From assembly GCF_022761115.1 (NCBI RefSeq), contig NZ_JAKWJS010000004.1, positions 62,001-126,000 on the forward strand: a stretch of 64,000 nucleotides of DNA. Direction: 5' to 3'. This DNA is from Dyella sp. RRB7. Lineage in GTDB: Bacteria; Pseudomonadota; Gammaproteobacteria; Xanthomonadales; Rhodanobacteraceae. Position 1 is the first letter of the stretch, and each line of letters opens with the position of its first letter. Below, piece after piece: positions 51,390 through 60,663 of this stretch. Made by a program: the position numbers and the translations under genes. The notes under the pieces were generated by a model. It saw nothing but the letters and a program-made list of their open reading frames with translations, searched no databases and was not told the DNA's origin.

Positions 51390-51896
51390 TCAGTTACGCG
51401 AAGGAAAGATGCCGCTCAGCGCGATGCAGAAATTGATCACGCTGAAGGGCTGCATATTCTCGTGCGGCTGTCCGCCACCGGTGCTGGACAACGTGCTGGC
51501 GTTCAAAATCACTTGCGAGCCGCTGGCTGGGGCGTACAACGCTTCGCTGGCGACGGCGCCGTAGAAGTTGTTTACCGGATTGCGCTCGGTGCCCGCGGCG
51601 GTGGCGCCGTAGCCGAGATGGGTGTGCTGCGGAAGCGTCTGCGTGGTCAAGCTGACGGTTTCAGCCCCTGTTGCGGTGCCTACCGGATAAGCGGCGTTGC
51701 TGCCGATGGGAGTGCGTCCGCGCAGGTCCGGCAACATGAAAGTGGTGGTGCCATTGCCGCCAAATTGCACGCCAAGCAAGGCGAACAGCGCCTGGTTCTG
51801 CATGATGGGCAAGGTTTGTCCATTGCATAGCGCGAAATTCTTGGGCGCAAATGCGTATCCGCTGGGCATGACTTGCCCCACAAAAACTTCTGCCAT
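51390..51896 (-). CDS. Tail-collar domain protein (Mdp-like), copy 3
   Basis: 168 residues; first of the three in transcription order. MAEVFVGQVMPSGYAFAPKN, FALCNGQTLPIMQNQALFAL, LGVQFGGNGTTTFMLPDLRG, QTLPQHTHLGYGAT and a final QPHENMQPFSVINFCIALSG. The ATG at 51896 follows GGGGGAAA, which decides it over an upstream ATG. It is divergent from the large autotransporter, sharing a 267-nt control region. Confidence 0.9.
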   Translation of the reverse strand: MAEVFVGQVMPSGYAFAPKNFALCNGQTLPIMQNQALFALLGVQFGGNGTTTFMLPDLRGRTPIGSNAAYPVGTATGAETVSLTTQTLPQHTHLGYGATAAGTERNPVNNFYGAVASEALYAPASGSQVILNASTLSSTGGGQPHENMQPFSVINFCIALSGIFPSRN

Positions 51897-52163
51897 GAAA
51901 TTTCCCCCTGGTGTAGGCGATGAGGGCGAGCCGCTGCTACCTCGCGAATCTGATCCTATCCACGGCCGCTTGGCAAGCATTTGCTGACATGGCAGCCATG
52001 TTTATCCTACGATGTGACGCGATCGTGACGTGTCTCTAGTCCGCATACGCCGGCTTCACCTTGCGTGTACACGCATTCGCATACGGACGATTGAACGACT
52101 GTTTCGCGCTAGGTCAGTGCGCCCGCCACCATGACGGGGTGGGTGCCGCACAGGGGTGACAAT

Positions 52164-55100
52164 ATGCAGCAGCGTTCTTGGTCGCATGGATCGGCGATGT
52201 CGCGCCGTGGCGTTCGTCAGTGGAGCTGGCATGGCGTACAGGTTTTATTGTGCATTGCGCTTATGTGGTCAGGCCTGGCGCATGCCGGCGGCCCGGTGCT
52301 GTGCCCTAACTTCAACGTACCCGACGCCAACACCACGCCGTCCACTTCGCCGATGGCCTCCGGCGGCACGATCAGCATCAACGCAACGGCCTGCGATTCC
52401 GATCCCGGCCTTGTTGGGATCGGCGGGATTGTCTCGAACCCATCGCATGGATCGGCGACCGCGAACAGCCTCAACGATGCCGTTACCTACACCAATAACG
52501 GCGACGGGGTCGCCAGCGACTCATTCACTTTTGCCGACAGCAACGGCAACGCGATCACTGTCAACGTATCGATTGCCTCGGCGGCATCCGTGCCGGGCGC
52601 GCCCACTGGCGTGAGCGCCACGGCCGGTAATGCGCAGGCCAGCGTGTCCTTCACCGCGCCCGCCAGCAACGGCGGTGCCACGATCACGCAGTACACGGCC
52701 ACCAGCAGTCCCGGCGGTCTGACCAGCACCTGTGCCAGCTCGCCATGTGTTGTGAACGGCCTTACCAACGGCACCGCCTATACGTTCACCGTTACCGCCA
52801 CCAATTCTGTGGGTACGGGTTCGTCGTCGAGCGCGTCCAACAGTGTCACGCCATCGACCGTGCCCGGCGCGCCGACCAGCGTTGCCGCCACGGCCGGCAA
52901 TGCGCAAGCCACGGTGACGTTCACCGCACCTGGCAGTAACGGCGGCTTGCCGATCACCGGCTACACGGTGACCTCCAGTCCCGCCGGCGGCGTTGACTCG
53001 AACGCCGGTTCGACGGCGCTCAATCATGTGATCACGGGGCTTACCAACGGCACCGCCTATACGTTCACCGTCACGGCGACCAATGCGGACGGCAACGGGA
53101 CGGCGTCACCGGCATCGAATAGCGTCACACCGAAGGCGACGCAGACGATTACCTTCGCTAACCCAGGCCCGCAGAACTTCGGTACGGCGCCGACGCTTAC
53201 GGCCACGGCCTCATCTGGCTTGACGGTAACGTTCACGTCGAGCACAACGGCGGTATGCACGATCACCAGCGGCGGTGCGCTTACGTTCATCACGGCCGGC
53301 ACGTGTAGCATCAATGCAAACCAGGCCGGCAATGGCACGTACACGGCAGCGCCGCAGGTGAGCCAGTTGTTCGCGGTCGGGTCAGTCGTACCTGGGGCGC
53401 CTACCATCGGTACAGCGACGGCGGGCGCAGGGCAGGCATCGATCAGCTTCACGGCACCCGCCTTCACGGGCGGTGCGTCGATCACCCAGTACATCGTCAC
53501 CAGCAGTCCGGGTGGGCTGACGGGGAATTGCGCCAATACGCCTTGCGTCGTCACCGGCCTTACCAATGGCACGGCGTATACCTTCACGGTGACCGCGACC
53601 AATACGGCAGGTACGGGCGCGCCATCGGCGGCATCGAACAGTGTCACGCCGAAGGCGGCGCAGACGATTATGTTCACCAACCCGGGCACGCAGAACTTCG
53701 GCACCACGCCGACGCTTGTGGCCACCGCGACATCCGGATTGCCGGTGACGTTCTCGTCGGGCACGACGGCCGTATGTATCGTCACCAGCGGTGGCGCGCT
53801 TACGTTCATCACGGCCGGCACGTGTAGCATCAATGCCAACCAGGCCGGCAATGGCGCGTACACGGCCGCGCCGCAGGTGAGCCAGTCGTTCAGCGTCAAC
53901 GGGATCGTGCCGGGCGCTCCCACCATCGGCTCGGCGACGGCGGGCAACCAGCAGGCGACGGTGAATTTCACCGCGCCGACCACGTCGGGCGGCTCGCCGA
54001 TCGTCAGTTATACCGCCACCAGCAGTCCGGGTGGGCTGATGGGGAATTGCGCCAATACGCCTTGCGTCGTCACCGGCCTTACCAATGGCACGGCGTATAC
54101 CTTCACGGTGACCGCGACCAATACGGCAGGTACGGGCGCGCCATCGGCGGCATCAAACAGTGTCACGCCGAAGGCGGCGCAGACGATTACGTTCACCAAC
54201 CCGGGCACGCAGAACTTCGGCACCACGCCGACGCTTGTGGCCACGGCCACATCTGGCTTGACGGTAACGTTCTCGTCGAGCACGACAAGCGTGTGTACGG
54301 TGACCAGTGGCGGCGTACTTGCATTCATCACGGCGGGTACGTGCACCGTCAATGCCAACCAGGCCGGCAATGGCGCGTACATGGCCGCGCCGCAGGTGAG
54401 TCAGTCGTTCAGCGTCAACGGGATCGTGCCGGGCGCTCCCACCATCGGCTCGGCGACGGCGGGCAACCAGCAGGCGACGGTGAATTTCACCGCGCCGACC
54501 ACGTCGGGCGGCTCGCCGATCGTCAGTTATACCGCCACCAGCAGCCCCGGCAACGTCACCGGTACTTGCGCAAATACGCCTTGTACCGTGAGCGGCCTTA
54601 CCAATGGCACGGCGTACACTTTCACGGTGACGGCGACCAACGGGGTTGGCACTGGCAGTCCGTCTGCCGCATCGAATGCCGTGACGCCGAAAGGCAGCCA
54701 GACGATCAACTTCGCCAATCCGGGTCCGCAGAATTTCGGCACCACGCCGACGCTCACGGCCAGCGCGACATCCGGATTGCCGGTGACGTTCTCGTCGAGC
54801 ACGGCGGCTGTGTGCACGATCACCAGCGGCGGCGTGCTGACGCCGGTGACGCCGGGAACCTGCACCATCAATGCCAACCAGGCCGGCAACAATGCGTACC
54901 CGGCCGCGCCGCAGGTGAGCCAGTCGTTCGCCATCGCTGGTGTGGCACCCGCCGCGCCGGGCATCGGCACGGCAACCGCCGGCAATGCGCAGGCGACGGT
55001 GACGTTTACGCCGCCGACGGTGACCGGCGGAGATTCCATTACGGGCTACACCGCAACCAGCAGCCCGGGTGGCCTGGCCGGAACCTGCGCCGCATCCCCT

Positions 55101-57497
55101 TGCACGGTGACCGGGCTCGCCAATGGCACGGCCTACACCTTTACGGTGACGGCCACCAATGCGGCAGGCACGAGTGCACCGTCCGCGGCATCCAACAGCG
55201 TGACGCCCAAGGCCGTGGGCGCAATCACGAATTTTGCCGCCAACCCGGCGGCGCCGGTGTTCAAGCCGAGCGGCACCTTCACGGTGTCCGCAACGGGCAC
55301 GGGTTCGAGCAGTCCGCTTGCGTTTGCCATCGCCGCCTCGTCAAGCGCGGTGTGCTCGATCCAGGGCGCCACGGTCACCACGCTTTCGGCGGGGACATGC
55401 ACGGTCCTGGCGAATCAGGCCGGCGATGGCAGCCACGTCGCCGCGCTACCGGTCAGCCTGGCGGTGGCGATCAGCAACCCGCCGCCGCCCACGGCAAGCA
55501 ACGTCAATGCGAATACCAACTACAACGCGGCGACCACCATCAATCTAGGCAGCGCGATCGCAGGCATCGACGTCACCTCGGTGGCGATCGTGAAGGTGCC
55601 GCAACATGGCAGCACTACCGTATCGGGCAACAGCGTGACCTACACGCCATCGTCCAGCTTCTATGGCGGCACCGACAGCTTCACTTACACCGCGACCAAT
55701 CCGGGTGGGACATCCGCGCCTGCCACGGTGACCATCACGGTGGTGCCCTCTGCGGTGCCGGTCGCGGCCGCGCACACCGTTGCGACGACGACGGGTACAC
55801 CCGTACTGATTGATGCCCAAGTCGGTGCCACAGGACCGCAACCATTCGTCGGCATAAGCGTTGCCTCGCAGCCTGCCCACGGCAGTGCATCAGCGAGCGG
55901 TGAGCAGATCACCTATACGCCGGCGAGCGGTTTCGTGGGCACCGACACGTTTACTTATGTCGTAGACAACAACTTCGGTCATTCGCAGGCAGCGACCATC
56001 ACCGTCACTGTTACGGCGGCGGGCAGTGCTGCAGGCCATACGAAGACGGTCGTCACCACGCCTGGCACACCGGTATCGGTGGATCTGGGCAGCATCGTTG
56101 CGGGCGGCTATACCGCATCGACCCTGCTGAGTCTTTCGCCCGGCGGCTCGGGCAGCGTTTCGCTCAATCAGCCGACGGCACTGACGTATACGCCGTCGAG
56201 CACGTTCACCGGACTCGTGCAGATCACGGCCTTGCTGACATCCGCTTCGGGCAGTCCGGTGACGGTCGATGTCCTGGTGCTGGTGAGCAAGCAGCCGGAT
56301 CCTTCCAAGAATCCGGACGTGCTTGGACTGATCAATGCACAGACGACTGAAGCGGAGATGTTTGCGCAGAGTCAGTTCGACAATATTCGTGGCCGGCTGG
56401 AGAACTTGCATGACGGCGGCAGCGCGCTCTTCAGCAACTCGTTGTCGTTCAGCGTCAATGGCAAAGCCTTGAGTGGCGGCATGGGCGGCAACGGCGCGCC
56501 GGGCCAGGCGCAGAATGGCGCCGCGCCAGGAAGTGCGTCGTGGCCGCAGGCGACGGGCTTTATGCGTCCAGGCATCGGCGCGGCGGACGCGGTGGGCGGC
56601 ACGTCACCATCGCCGGATGCGCAAAGCAGCCATGCATCGACCAGCACAGTGCAGGGTCCCCAGGGGCTGGGTGTCTGGATCAGCGGTACGGCGAATTTCG
56701 GTTCCTTCGATGCCTATCGCCAGGCGGCCGGCTTCGATTCGAACAATATTGCCGTGACCGCCGGTGTCGACCAGCGCATCGGCACACAGGGCGTGTTTGG
56801 CTTGAGCCTGGGCTACAACCATGACGACAGCGACATCGCGAATGACGGCACCCGCAGCGTTGCGCAGGGCTACAGCGCGGCGATGTACGGCAGCTTCGCG
56901 CCGTCGGCGCACACCTTTATCGACGGCGTACTGGGCGGCGGTGGTTTGAGCTTCAACAGTCAACGCTATGGTTCGAACAAGGGCGACTACCTGATTGGCC
57001 ACCGCGATGGCGACCAATGGTTCGCCTCCTTGACCGGTGGCTATGAGTACAAATGGAATAGCTGGTTGCTCTCGCCCTACGGCGGCCTGCAGTGGTCGCT
57101 GTCACGCCTGAACGGCTTCTCGGAGCGCGGCGACGTCACCGAAGCGCTCAGCTATGGAAGCGAGCTGGTGCGTACCTCGAAGACCATCCTGGGAGTGCGT
57201 GCGAGTGGCGAATACAAGGAGAGCTGGGGTCTGCTGATTCCGCACTTCCGCATGGAATTCGGCCACGATTTCCAGGGTGCAACCCATACGGACCTGAGCT
57301 ATGCCCAGATCCCCTCGGCCGGTTCCTGGGATGTCCTGACCAATCCTTATAGCGCCAATGGCAATAGCATGCAGGTCGGTTTCGGCGGCGATGCGCAATT
57401 GCATGGCGACTGGCTGATCACCACGGAATACGACTACCTGACCCAGCCGCACGCGCACGATCAGATGATCAGGCTCGGGGTGAAGAAGCAGTTCTAG
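52164..57497 (+). CDS. Giant autotransporter with FN3-like repeats
   Basis: About 1,777 residues. A long basic-start signal peptide ends near GLAHA-GG. An Ig-like domain (about 50-140) is followed by six FN3-like repeats (first at residue 143, then 233, 409, 582, 755, 927), each with NGTAYTFTVTATN, from the third alternating with an 80-residue cysteine-pair module (QTITF..AVCTITSGG..AGTC..NANQAGNG). More Ig/cadherin-like domains follow (about 1,110-1,370; SVTYTPSSSFYGGTDSFTYT). The last ~280 residues form an autotransporter barrel starting GVWISGTANFGSFDAYR and ending RLGVKKQF. Start 52164 is preferred over 52131 for AGGGG upstream. A surface adhesin is the likely role. Confidence 0.9.
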   Translation: MQQRSWSHGSAMSRRGVRQWSWHGVQVLLCIALMWSGLAHAGGPVLCPNFNVPDANTTPSTSPMASGGTISINATACDSDPGLVGIGGIVSNPSHGSATANSLNDAVTYTNNGDGVASDSFTFADSNGNAITVNVSIASAASVPGAPTGVSATAGNAQASVSFTAPASNGGATITQYTATSSPGGLTSTCASSPCVVNGLTNGTAYTFTVTATNSVGTGSSSSASNSVTPSTVPGAPTSVAATAGNAQATVTFTAPGSNGGLPITGYTVTSSPAGGVDSNAGSTALNHVITGLTNGTAYTFTVTATNADGNGTASPASNSVTPKATQTITFANPGPQNFGTAPTLTATASSGLTVTFTSSTTAVCTITSGGALTFITAGTCSINANQAGNGTYTAAPQVSQLFAVGSVVPGAPTIGTATAGAGQASISFTAPAFTGGASITQYIVTSSPGGLTGNCANTPCVVTGLTNGTAYTFTVTATNTAGTGAPSAASNSVTPKAAQTIMFTNPGTQNFGTTPTLVATATSGLPVTFSSGTTAVCIVTSGGALTFITAGTCSINANQAGNGAYTAAPQVSQSFSVNGIVPGAPTIGSATAGNQQATVNFTAPTTSGGSPIVSYTATSSPGGLMGNCANTPCVVTGLTNGTAYTFTVTATNTAGTGAPSAASNSVTPKAAQTITFTNPGTQNFGTTPTLVATATSGLTVTFSSSTTSVCTVTSGGVLAFITAGTCTVNANQAGNGAYMAAPQVSQSFSVNGIVPGAPTIGSATAGNQQATVNFTAPTTSGGSPIVSYTATSSPGNVTGTCANTPCTVSGLTNGTAYTFTVTATNGVGTGSPSAASNAVTPKGSQTINFANPGPQNFGTTPTLTASATSGLPVTFSSSTAAVCTITSGGVLTPVTPGTCTINANQAGNNAYPAAPQVSQSFAIAGVAPAAPGIGTATAGNAQATVTFTPPTVTGGDSITGYTATSSPGGLAGTCAASPCTVTGLANGTAYTFTVTATNAAGTSAPSAASNSVTPKAVGAITNFAANPAAPVFKPSGTFTVSATGTGSSSPLAFAIAASSSAVCSIQGATVTTLSAGTCTVLANQAGDGSHVAALPVSLAVAISNPPPPTASNVNANTNYNAATTINLGSAIAGIDVTSVAIVKVPQHGSTTVSGNSVTYTPSSSFYGGTDSFTYTATNPGGTSAPATVTITVVPSAVPVAAAHTVATTTGTPVLIDAQVGATGPQPFVGISVASQPAHGSASASGEQITYTPASGFVGTDTFTYVVDNNFGHSQAATITVTVTAAGSAAGHTKTVVTTPGTPVSVDLGSIVAGGYTASTLLSLSPGGSGSVSLNQPTALTYTPSSTFTGLVQITALLTSASGSPVTVDVLVLVSKQPDPSKNPDVLGLINAQTTEAEMFAQSQFDNIRGRLENLHDGGSALFSNSLSFSVNGKALSGGMGGNGAPGQAQNGAAPGSASWPQATGFMRPGIGAADAVGGTSPSPDAQSSHASTSTVQGPQGLGVWISGTANFGSFDAYRQAAGFDSNNIAVTAGVDQRIGTQGVFGLSLGYNHDDSDIANDGTRSVAQGYSAAMYGSFAPSAHTFIDGVLGGGGLSFNSQRYGSNKGDYLIGHRDGDQWFASLTGGYEYKWNSWLLSPYGGLQWSLSRLNGFSERGDVTEALSYGSELVRTSKTILGVRASGEYKESWGLLIPHFRMEFGHDFQGATHTDLSYAQIPSAGSWDVLTNPYSANGNSMQVGFGGDAQLHGDWLITTEYDYLTQPHAHDQMIRLGVKKQF
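53388..54941 (+). repeat. 519-bp tandem repeats inside the autotransporter gene
   Basis: FN3 units begin at 53388, 53907, 54426 and 54942, a period of 519, 519 and 516 bp (173 or 172 codons). Stretches of more than 100 nt are identical between units, for example the beginnings of the 53907 and 54426 units, and the second half of the 53388 unit against the 53907 unit. This mosaic identity points to recent duplication or gene conversion and possible copy-number variation. Confidence 0.9.
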
Positions 57498-57506
57498 CAA
57501 CACATG

Positions 57507-57537
57507 GCGCCGTACCTCCATTTCGGAGGTACGGCGC
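57507..57537 (+). terminator. Hairpin after the autotransporter gene
   Basis: GCGCCGTACCTCC / GGAGGTACGGCGC, perfect 13-bp stem with a 5-nt loop, 9 nt past the stop. No T-run. It may also serve the convergent histidine-kinase gene. Confidence 0.65.
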
Positions 57538-57616
57538 ATCGAACGTAGGACCGCATGCGCGTAACGGGAATGCCCGCATCGAATGCGACGGCGCGCCAGG
57601 CCTGTAACACTTCCGG

Positions 57617-59077
57617 CTACGCCTTCGAGGTCCGCGCCGGCGGAAACACGATCTCCACCCGCAGCCCGCCCTGGCTGCCGCTGAGGTAATGCACCTGCGC
57701 CTGATGACGCTCGGCAATGCGCTGCACGATCGCCAGGCCCAGCCCGGTGCCCTCCTCGGTCATGCCCGGCACGCGGAAGAAGCGTTCGCCCAGGCGTTCG
57801 AGGAAGGCGGGCGGAACGCCGGGGCCGTTGTCTTCCACGCTTAGGCAGACCCCGCTGGCGACCACCGCCACACCCACCGTCAGCATGCTGTTGCGGCCCG
57901 CATAGCGCAGGCTGTTGTCGATCAGGTTGTCCAGCATTTCCTGCAGCGAGATGCGGTCGCCGTCGATCCACACCGGCTCCTGCGGTCCCTCGTAGCCGAG
58001 GTCCACGCCCGCGGCGATCGCGTCGTGTACGCGCAGTCCCAGCAATTCGGGTACGAGGCGGGCGAGGTCCAGCAGGCAGGGCGGACTGGCCTCGCTCAGT
58101 TCCGGCGACTGTGCCCGCGTCAGCGCGAGCAGCTGGCTGGAGGTGCGGCTGGCGCGCTGGGTGAGGCGCAGGATGTGTTGCAGGGCGTCGTTGACGGTTT
58201 CCTTGCTGGGGTCGGCCTGGGCGCGTTCCACATGCACGCGCAGGCCGGCCAGCGGTGTCTTCAATTGGTGCGCGGCGTCGGCGATGAAGCGTTCCTGCAG
58301 CGCCAGCATGCCGCGCTGGCGTGCGAACAGGCCGTCGATGGTGCGCGTGAGCGGCAGGATTTCCACCGGCACATCGGCGTCGCCGATGGGGGCCAGGTCG
58401 TGTTCGCGCGCGGCCAGGCGCGCGGTGAGCGGATCGAGCTGGCGCAGGCCCACGCGCACGCCATACAGCACCAGCACGAACACGCTGGCGATCAGGATCG
58501 CTTGCGCGGGTATGGTCAACAGCAGGATTTCCCGCGCGCGCTCGTGGCGATCGTGGAAGGTTTCGGCCATGGTGACCGTGAGCTGGTCGCTGGGATCGCG
58601 CAGGTTGGGAATGCGCACGGTGGCGGCGCGCAGGTCGCGGCGCTTCTGGGTATGGGTGTACAGCGTGGTGCTGTACAGCGCGGGGTCGCCATCCAGCGTG
58701 GCGGCGGACAGCGAGGCTGGTTGCAGTTCGGCGGTACCGGCCAGCAGGCCATGTTTCCTGCTGCTGACGTTGAAGTAATTGTGGCCCTCGGGCGCGTATT
58801 CGAGCAGGAAACGCGCCTGCGGCGAGATCTGGCCGCCGAGGTCTTCCTGGCTGAGCATTTGCGCCAGCGTCATCGCGTCGTCGGCAAGGTCGCGGTCGTG
58901 CACGTGGTTGGAGTAGATCAGCGCGCCGCTGTAGGTGACCAGGCTTTCCACCACCAGCAGCAGCATCAACGGCACCAGCAGCGAGGAGAGCAGCCGGCGT
59001 CGCAGGCTGGGGCGCCCGTCGGGTTCGATCATCCGGTACAGCCAGGAGCGATCCAGCTCGGGCGCCATGTCGCTCAT
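57617..59077 (-). CDS. Sensor histidine kinase, TctE/QseC type
   Basis: 486 residues. First membrane segment about 32-55 (LLVPLMLLLVVESLVTYSGA), a periplasmic sensor domain of about 130 residues (2CSK_N type), second segment about 185-208 (LLLTIPAQAILIASVFVLVL), then HAMP-like linker. The H box is ERFIADAAHQLKTPLAGLR with His270; the N box is EMLDNLIDNSLRYA; G boxes VEDNGPGVP and GTGLGLAIV. The start overlaps the regulator stop (ATGA). The signal is unknown; iron is possible because of the Fur-box operon opposite. Confidence 0.95.
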   Translation of the reverse strand: MSDMAPELDRSWLYRMIEPDGRPSLRRRLLSSLLVPLMLLLVVESLVTYSGALIYSNHVHDRDLADDAMTLAQMLSQEDLGGQISPQARFLLEYAPEGHNYFNVSSRKHGLLAGTAELQPASLSAATLDGDPALYSTTLYTHTQKRRDLRAATVRIPNLRDPSDQLTVTMAETFHDRHERAREILLLTIPAQAILIASVFVLVLYGVRVGLRQLDPLTARLAAREHDLAPIGDADVPVEILPLTRTIDGLFARQRGMLALQERFIADAAHQLKTPLAGLRVHVERAQADPSKETVNDALQHILRLTQRASRTSSQLLALTRAQSPELSEASPPCLLDLARLVPELLGLRVHDAIAAGVDLGYEGPQEPVWIDGDRISLQEMLDNLIDNSLRYAGRNSMLTVGVAVVASGVCLSVEDNGPGVPPAFLERLGERFFRVPGMTEEGTGLGLAIVQRIAERHQAQVHYLSGSQGGLRVEIVFPPARTSKA

Positions 59078-59763
59078 GCCTTGCTTTCCTCGCCTTCCTT
59101 CAATTCTTCGAGCAGGTAGCCGAGGCCGCGGATGGTGCGCACCTGCGTGCCCGAATCGACCAGCTTGCGGCGCAGGCGGTAGATGGCGATGTCCAGGCCG
59201 TTGTCGGTGAGTTCCTCGTCCCAGCTGCACAGCGCCTCGACCAGTTGCGCGCGACTGGTGACGCGATCCGGGCGCGCGGCCAGGGCTTCGAGCAGGCCGA
59301 ATTCGCGTGCGGTCAGTTCCAGCGGGGCGTCGTCGATCCAGGCGCGGTGACCGGGAAGGTCCAGGCGCAGGCGGCCGAGGGTCAGTTCGGGCGCGCCTTG
59401 CGAGGTATAGCGGCGCAGCAGGGCGCGCACGCGCGCTTCGAACTCGGCCAGGGCGAACGGTTTGACCAGGTAGTCATCGGCACCCAGGTCCAATACCCGC
59501 ACGCGCTCGCGCAAACCCTCGCGTGCGGTGATCACCAGTACCGGCAGGCCGGTGCCGCGCTTGCGCAGGCGTTGCAGCACGTCGGCGCCGTCCAGGTTGG
59601 GCAGGCCCAGATCGAGGATGAGCAGGTCGTAGGGCGTGTCGCGCAGGGCCGCATCGGCCTTGGCGCCATCGGTCACGCAATCCACGGCGTGGCCGCCCTG
59701 GCGCAGCGACGCGCTGACGCCAGCGGCAATGGAAGGGTCATCCTCGGCAATCAATATGCGCAT
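59074..59763 (-). CDS. OmpR-family response regulator, TctD/QseB type
   Basis: 229 residues. Receiver: MRILIAEDDPSIAAG, phospho-acceptor Asp51 in LLILDLGLPNLDGADV, VITAREG and DDYLVKPFALAEFEAR. The winged-helix output (about 125-220) holds ELTAREFGLLEALAARPDRV, NGLDIAIYRLRRKL and IRGLGYLL. It precedes and is coupled to the kinase gene. The open frame extends much further upstream but the receiver clearly begins at the ATG at 59763. Confidence 0.96.
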   Translation of the reverse strand: MRILIAEDDPSIAAGVSASLRQGGHAVDCVTDGAKADAALRDTPYDLLILDLGLPNLDGADVLQRLRKRGTGLPVLVITAREGLRERVRVLDLGADDYLVKPFALAEFEARVRALLRRYTSQGAPELTLGRLRLDLPGHRAWIDDAPLELTAREFGLLEALAARPDRVTSRAQLVEALCSWDEELTDNGLDIAIYRLRRKLVDSGTQVRTIRGLGYLLEELKEGEESKA

Positions 59764-59824
59764 GTGGTTTCCAGTGAGGGTAGGGGCCGGACGCTGCGGC
59801 AGGGTCTTGAATGGAATCGCTAAA

Positions 59825-59844
59825 TTGCGAGTGATTCTCATTTG
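59825..59844. promoter_or_regulatory. Fur-box-like site in the divergent region
   Basis: TTGCGAGTGATTCTCATTTG. The complementary strand contains AATGAGAATCACT, close to one half of the Fur consensus GATAATGATAATCATTATC; the other half is weaker. It lies 61 nt upstream of the response regulator and about 150 nt upstream of the PepSY gene, so it could control either or both. Confidence 0.6.
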
Positions 59845-59991
59845 TGGCAAGATCCCGGCCTCAGATGCCAGGGAAAGCCGCCCAAGCGGGCAGCTTAGCG
59901 CCCTGGCAAGGTGCTGGGACAGCTTGAGCGCGCCATCGTTGCATGGCGCGTCATGCAGAATCCGCGCGGATCGGACAGGCAAGAGCACGGC

Positions 59992-60651
59992 ATGGAATCT
60001 GCGACGCGGTCGCGCGAAAACTTGGCTGGTGCGAACCGGGTTGGCGTCCAGCGCGCATTCTGGCTCAAGCAACTGCATCAATGGCACTGGATCAGCTCGG
60101 CGCTGTGTCTGGTCGGCATGCTGCTGTTCGCCATCACCGGCTTCACGCTCAACCATGCCGGGCAGATCGAGGCCAAGGCGCAGACGGTGCATCGCAATGC
60201 GCAGCTGCCGGCGCCCCTGCTGCATGCGCTGGCGGGCGACGACGAGCGCAAGGGCGTGGCCTTGCCCACCGCCGTGGCCGACTGGGTCGCCGGCACGCTG
60301 GATGTGGACGTGGCCGGCCGCACCGGCGACTGGTCGACGGACGAGATCTACCTTTCGATGCCGCGACCGGGCGGCGACGCCTGGCTCAGCATCGACCGCG
60401 AGAGCGGCAAGGTGGAATACGAGCGCAGCACGCGCGGCGTCATCGCCTACCTCAACGACCTGCACAAGGGGCGTCATGCCGGCGCCGCCTGGAGCTGGTT
60501 TATCGATGTGTTTGCGCTGGCCTGTGTGATCTTTTCGGTCACCGGCCTGCTGCTTCTCAAAATGCACGCCGCCCAGCGTGGCGCCACCTGGCCGTTGGTG
60601 GCCTTGGGTCTGGTGCTGCCGCTGTTGCTGGCCTTGATCTTCATCCATTGA
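59992..60651 (+). CDS. PepSY-domain inner-membrane protein
   Basis: About 219 residues with three membrane segments: ISSALCLVGMLLFAITGFTL, WFIDVFALACVIFSVTGLLL and PLVALGLVLPLLLALIFI. LKQLHQWHWISSA and the central periplasmic loop (LSIDRESGKVEYERSTRGV, then AYLNDLHKGRHAG) are the marks of PepSY-associated membrane proteins, many of which take part in ferric-siderophore reduction. The histidines at both membrane boundaries could bind haem. ATG at 59992 is chosen (AAGAG upstream); 59953 and 59911 are alternatives. First gene of the operon. Confidence 0.82.
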   Translation: MESATRSRENLAGANRVGVQRAFWLKQLHQWHWISSALCLVGMLLFAITGFTLNHAGQIEAKAQTVHRNAQLPAPLLHALAGDDERKGVALPTAVADWVAGTLDVDVAGRTGDWSTDEIYLSMPRPGGDAWLSIDRESGKVEYERSTRGVIAYLNDLHKGRHAGAAWSWFIDVFALACVIFSVTGLLLLKMHAAQRGATWPLVALGLVLPLLLALIFIH

Positions 60652-60663
60652 CGGGGAATGCCC

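Noticed and set aside
49699-51896. Prophage remnant
   Set aside because: Only tail-collar-type genes are present; no capsid, tail tube, terminase, integrase or attachment site, and flanks are ordinary chromosomal genes.
53057-53983. Several minus-strand frames inside the autotransporter repeats
   Set aside because: They repeat with the same 519-bp period as the plus-strand FN3 units and are mirror images of them.
53388-54941. CRISPR-like repetition
   Set aside because: Units are 519 bp, coding and nearly continuous, with no short direct repeats separated by unique spacers.
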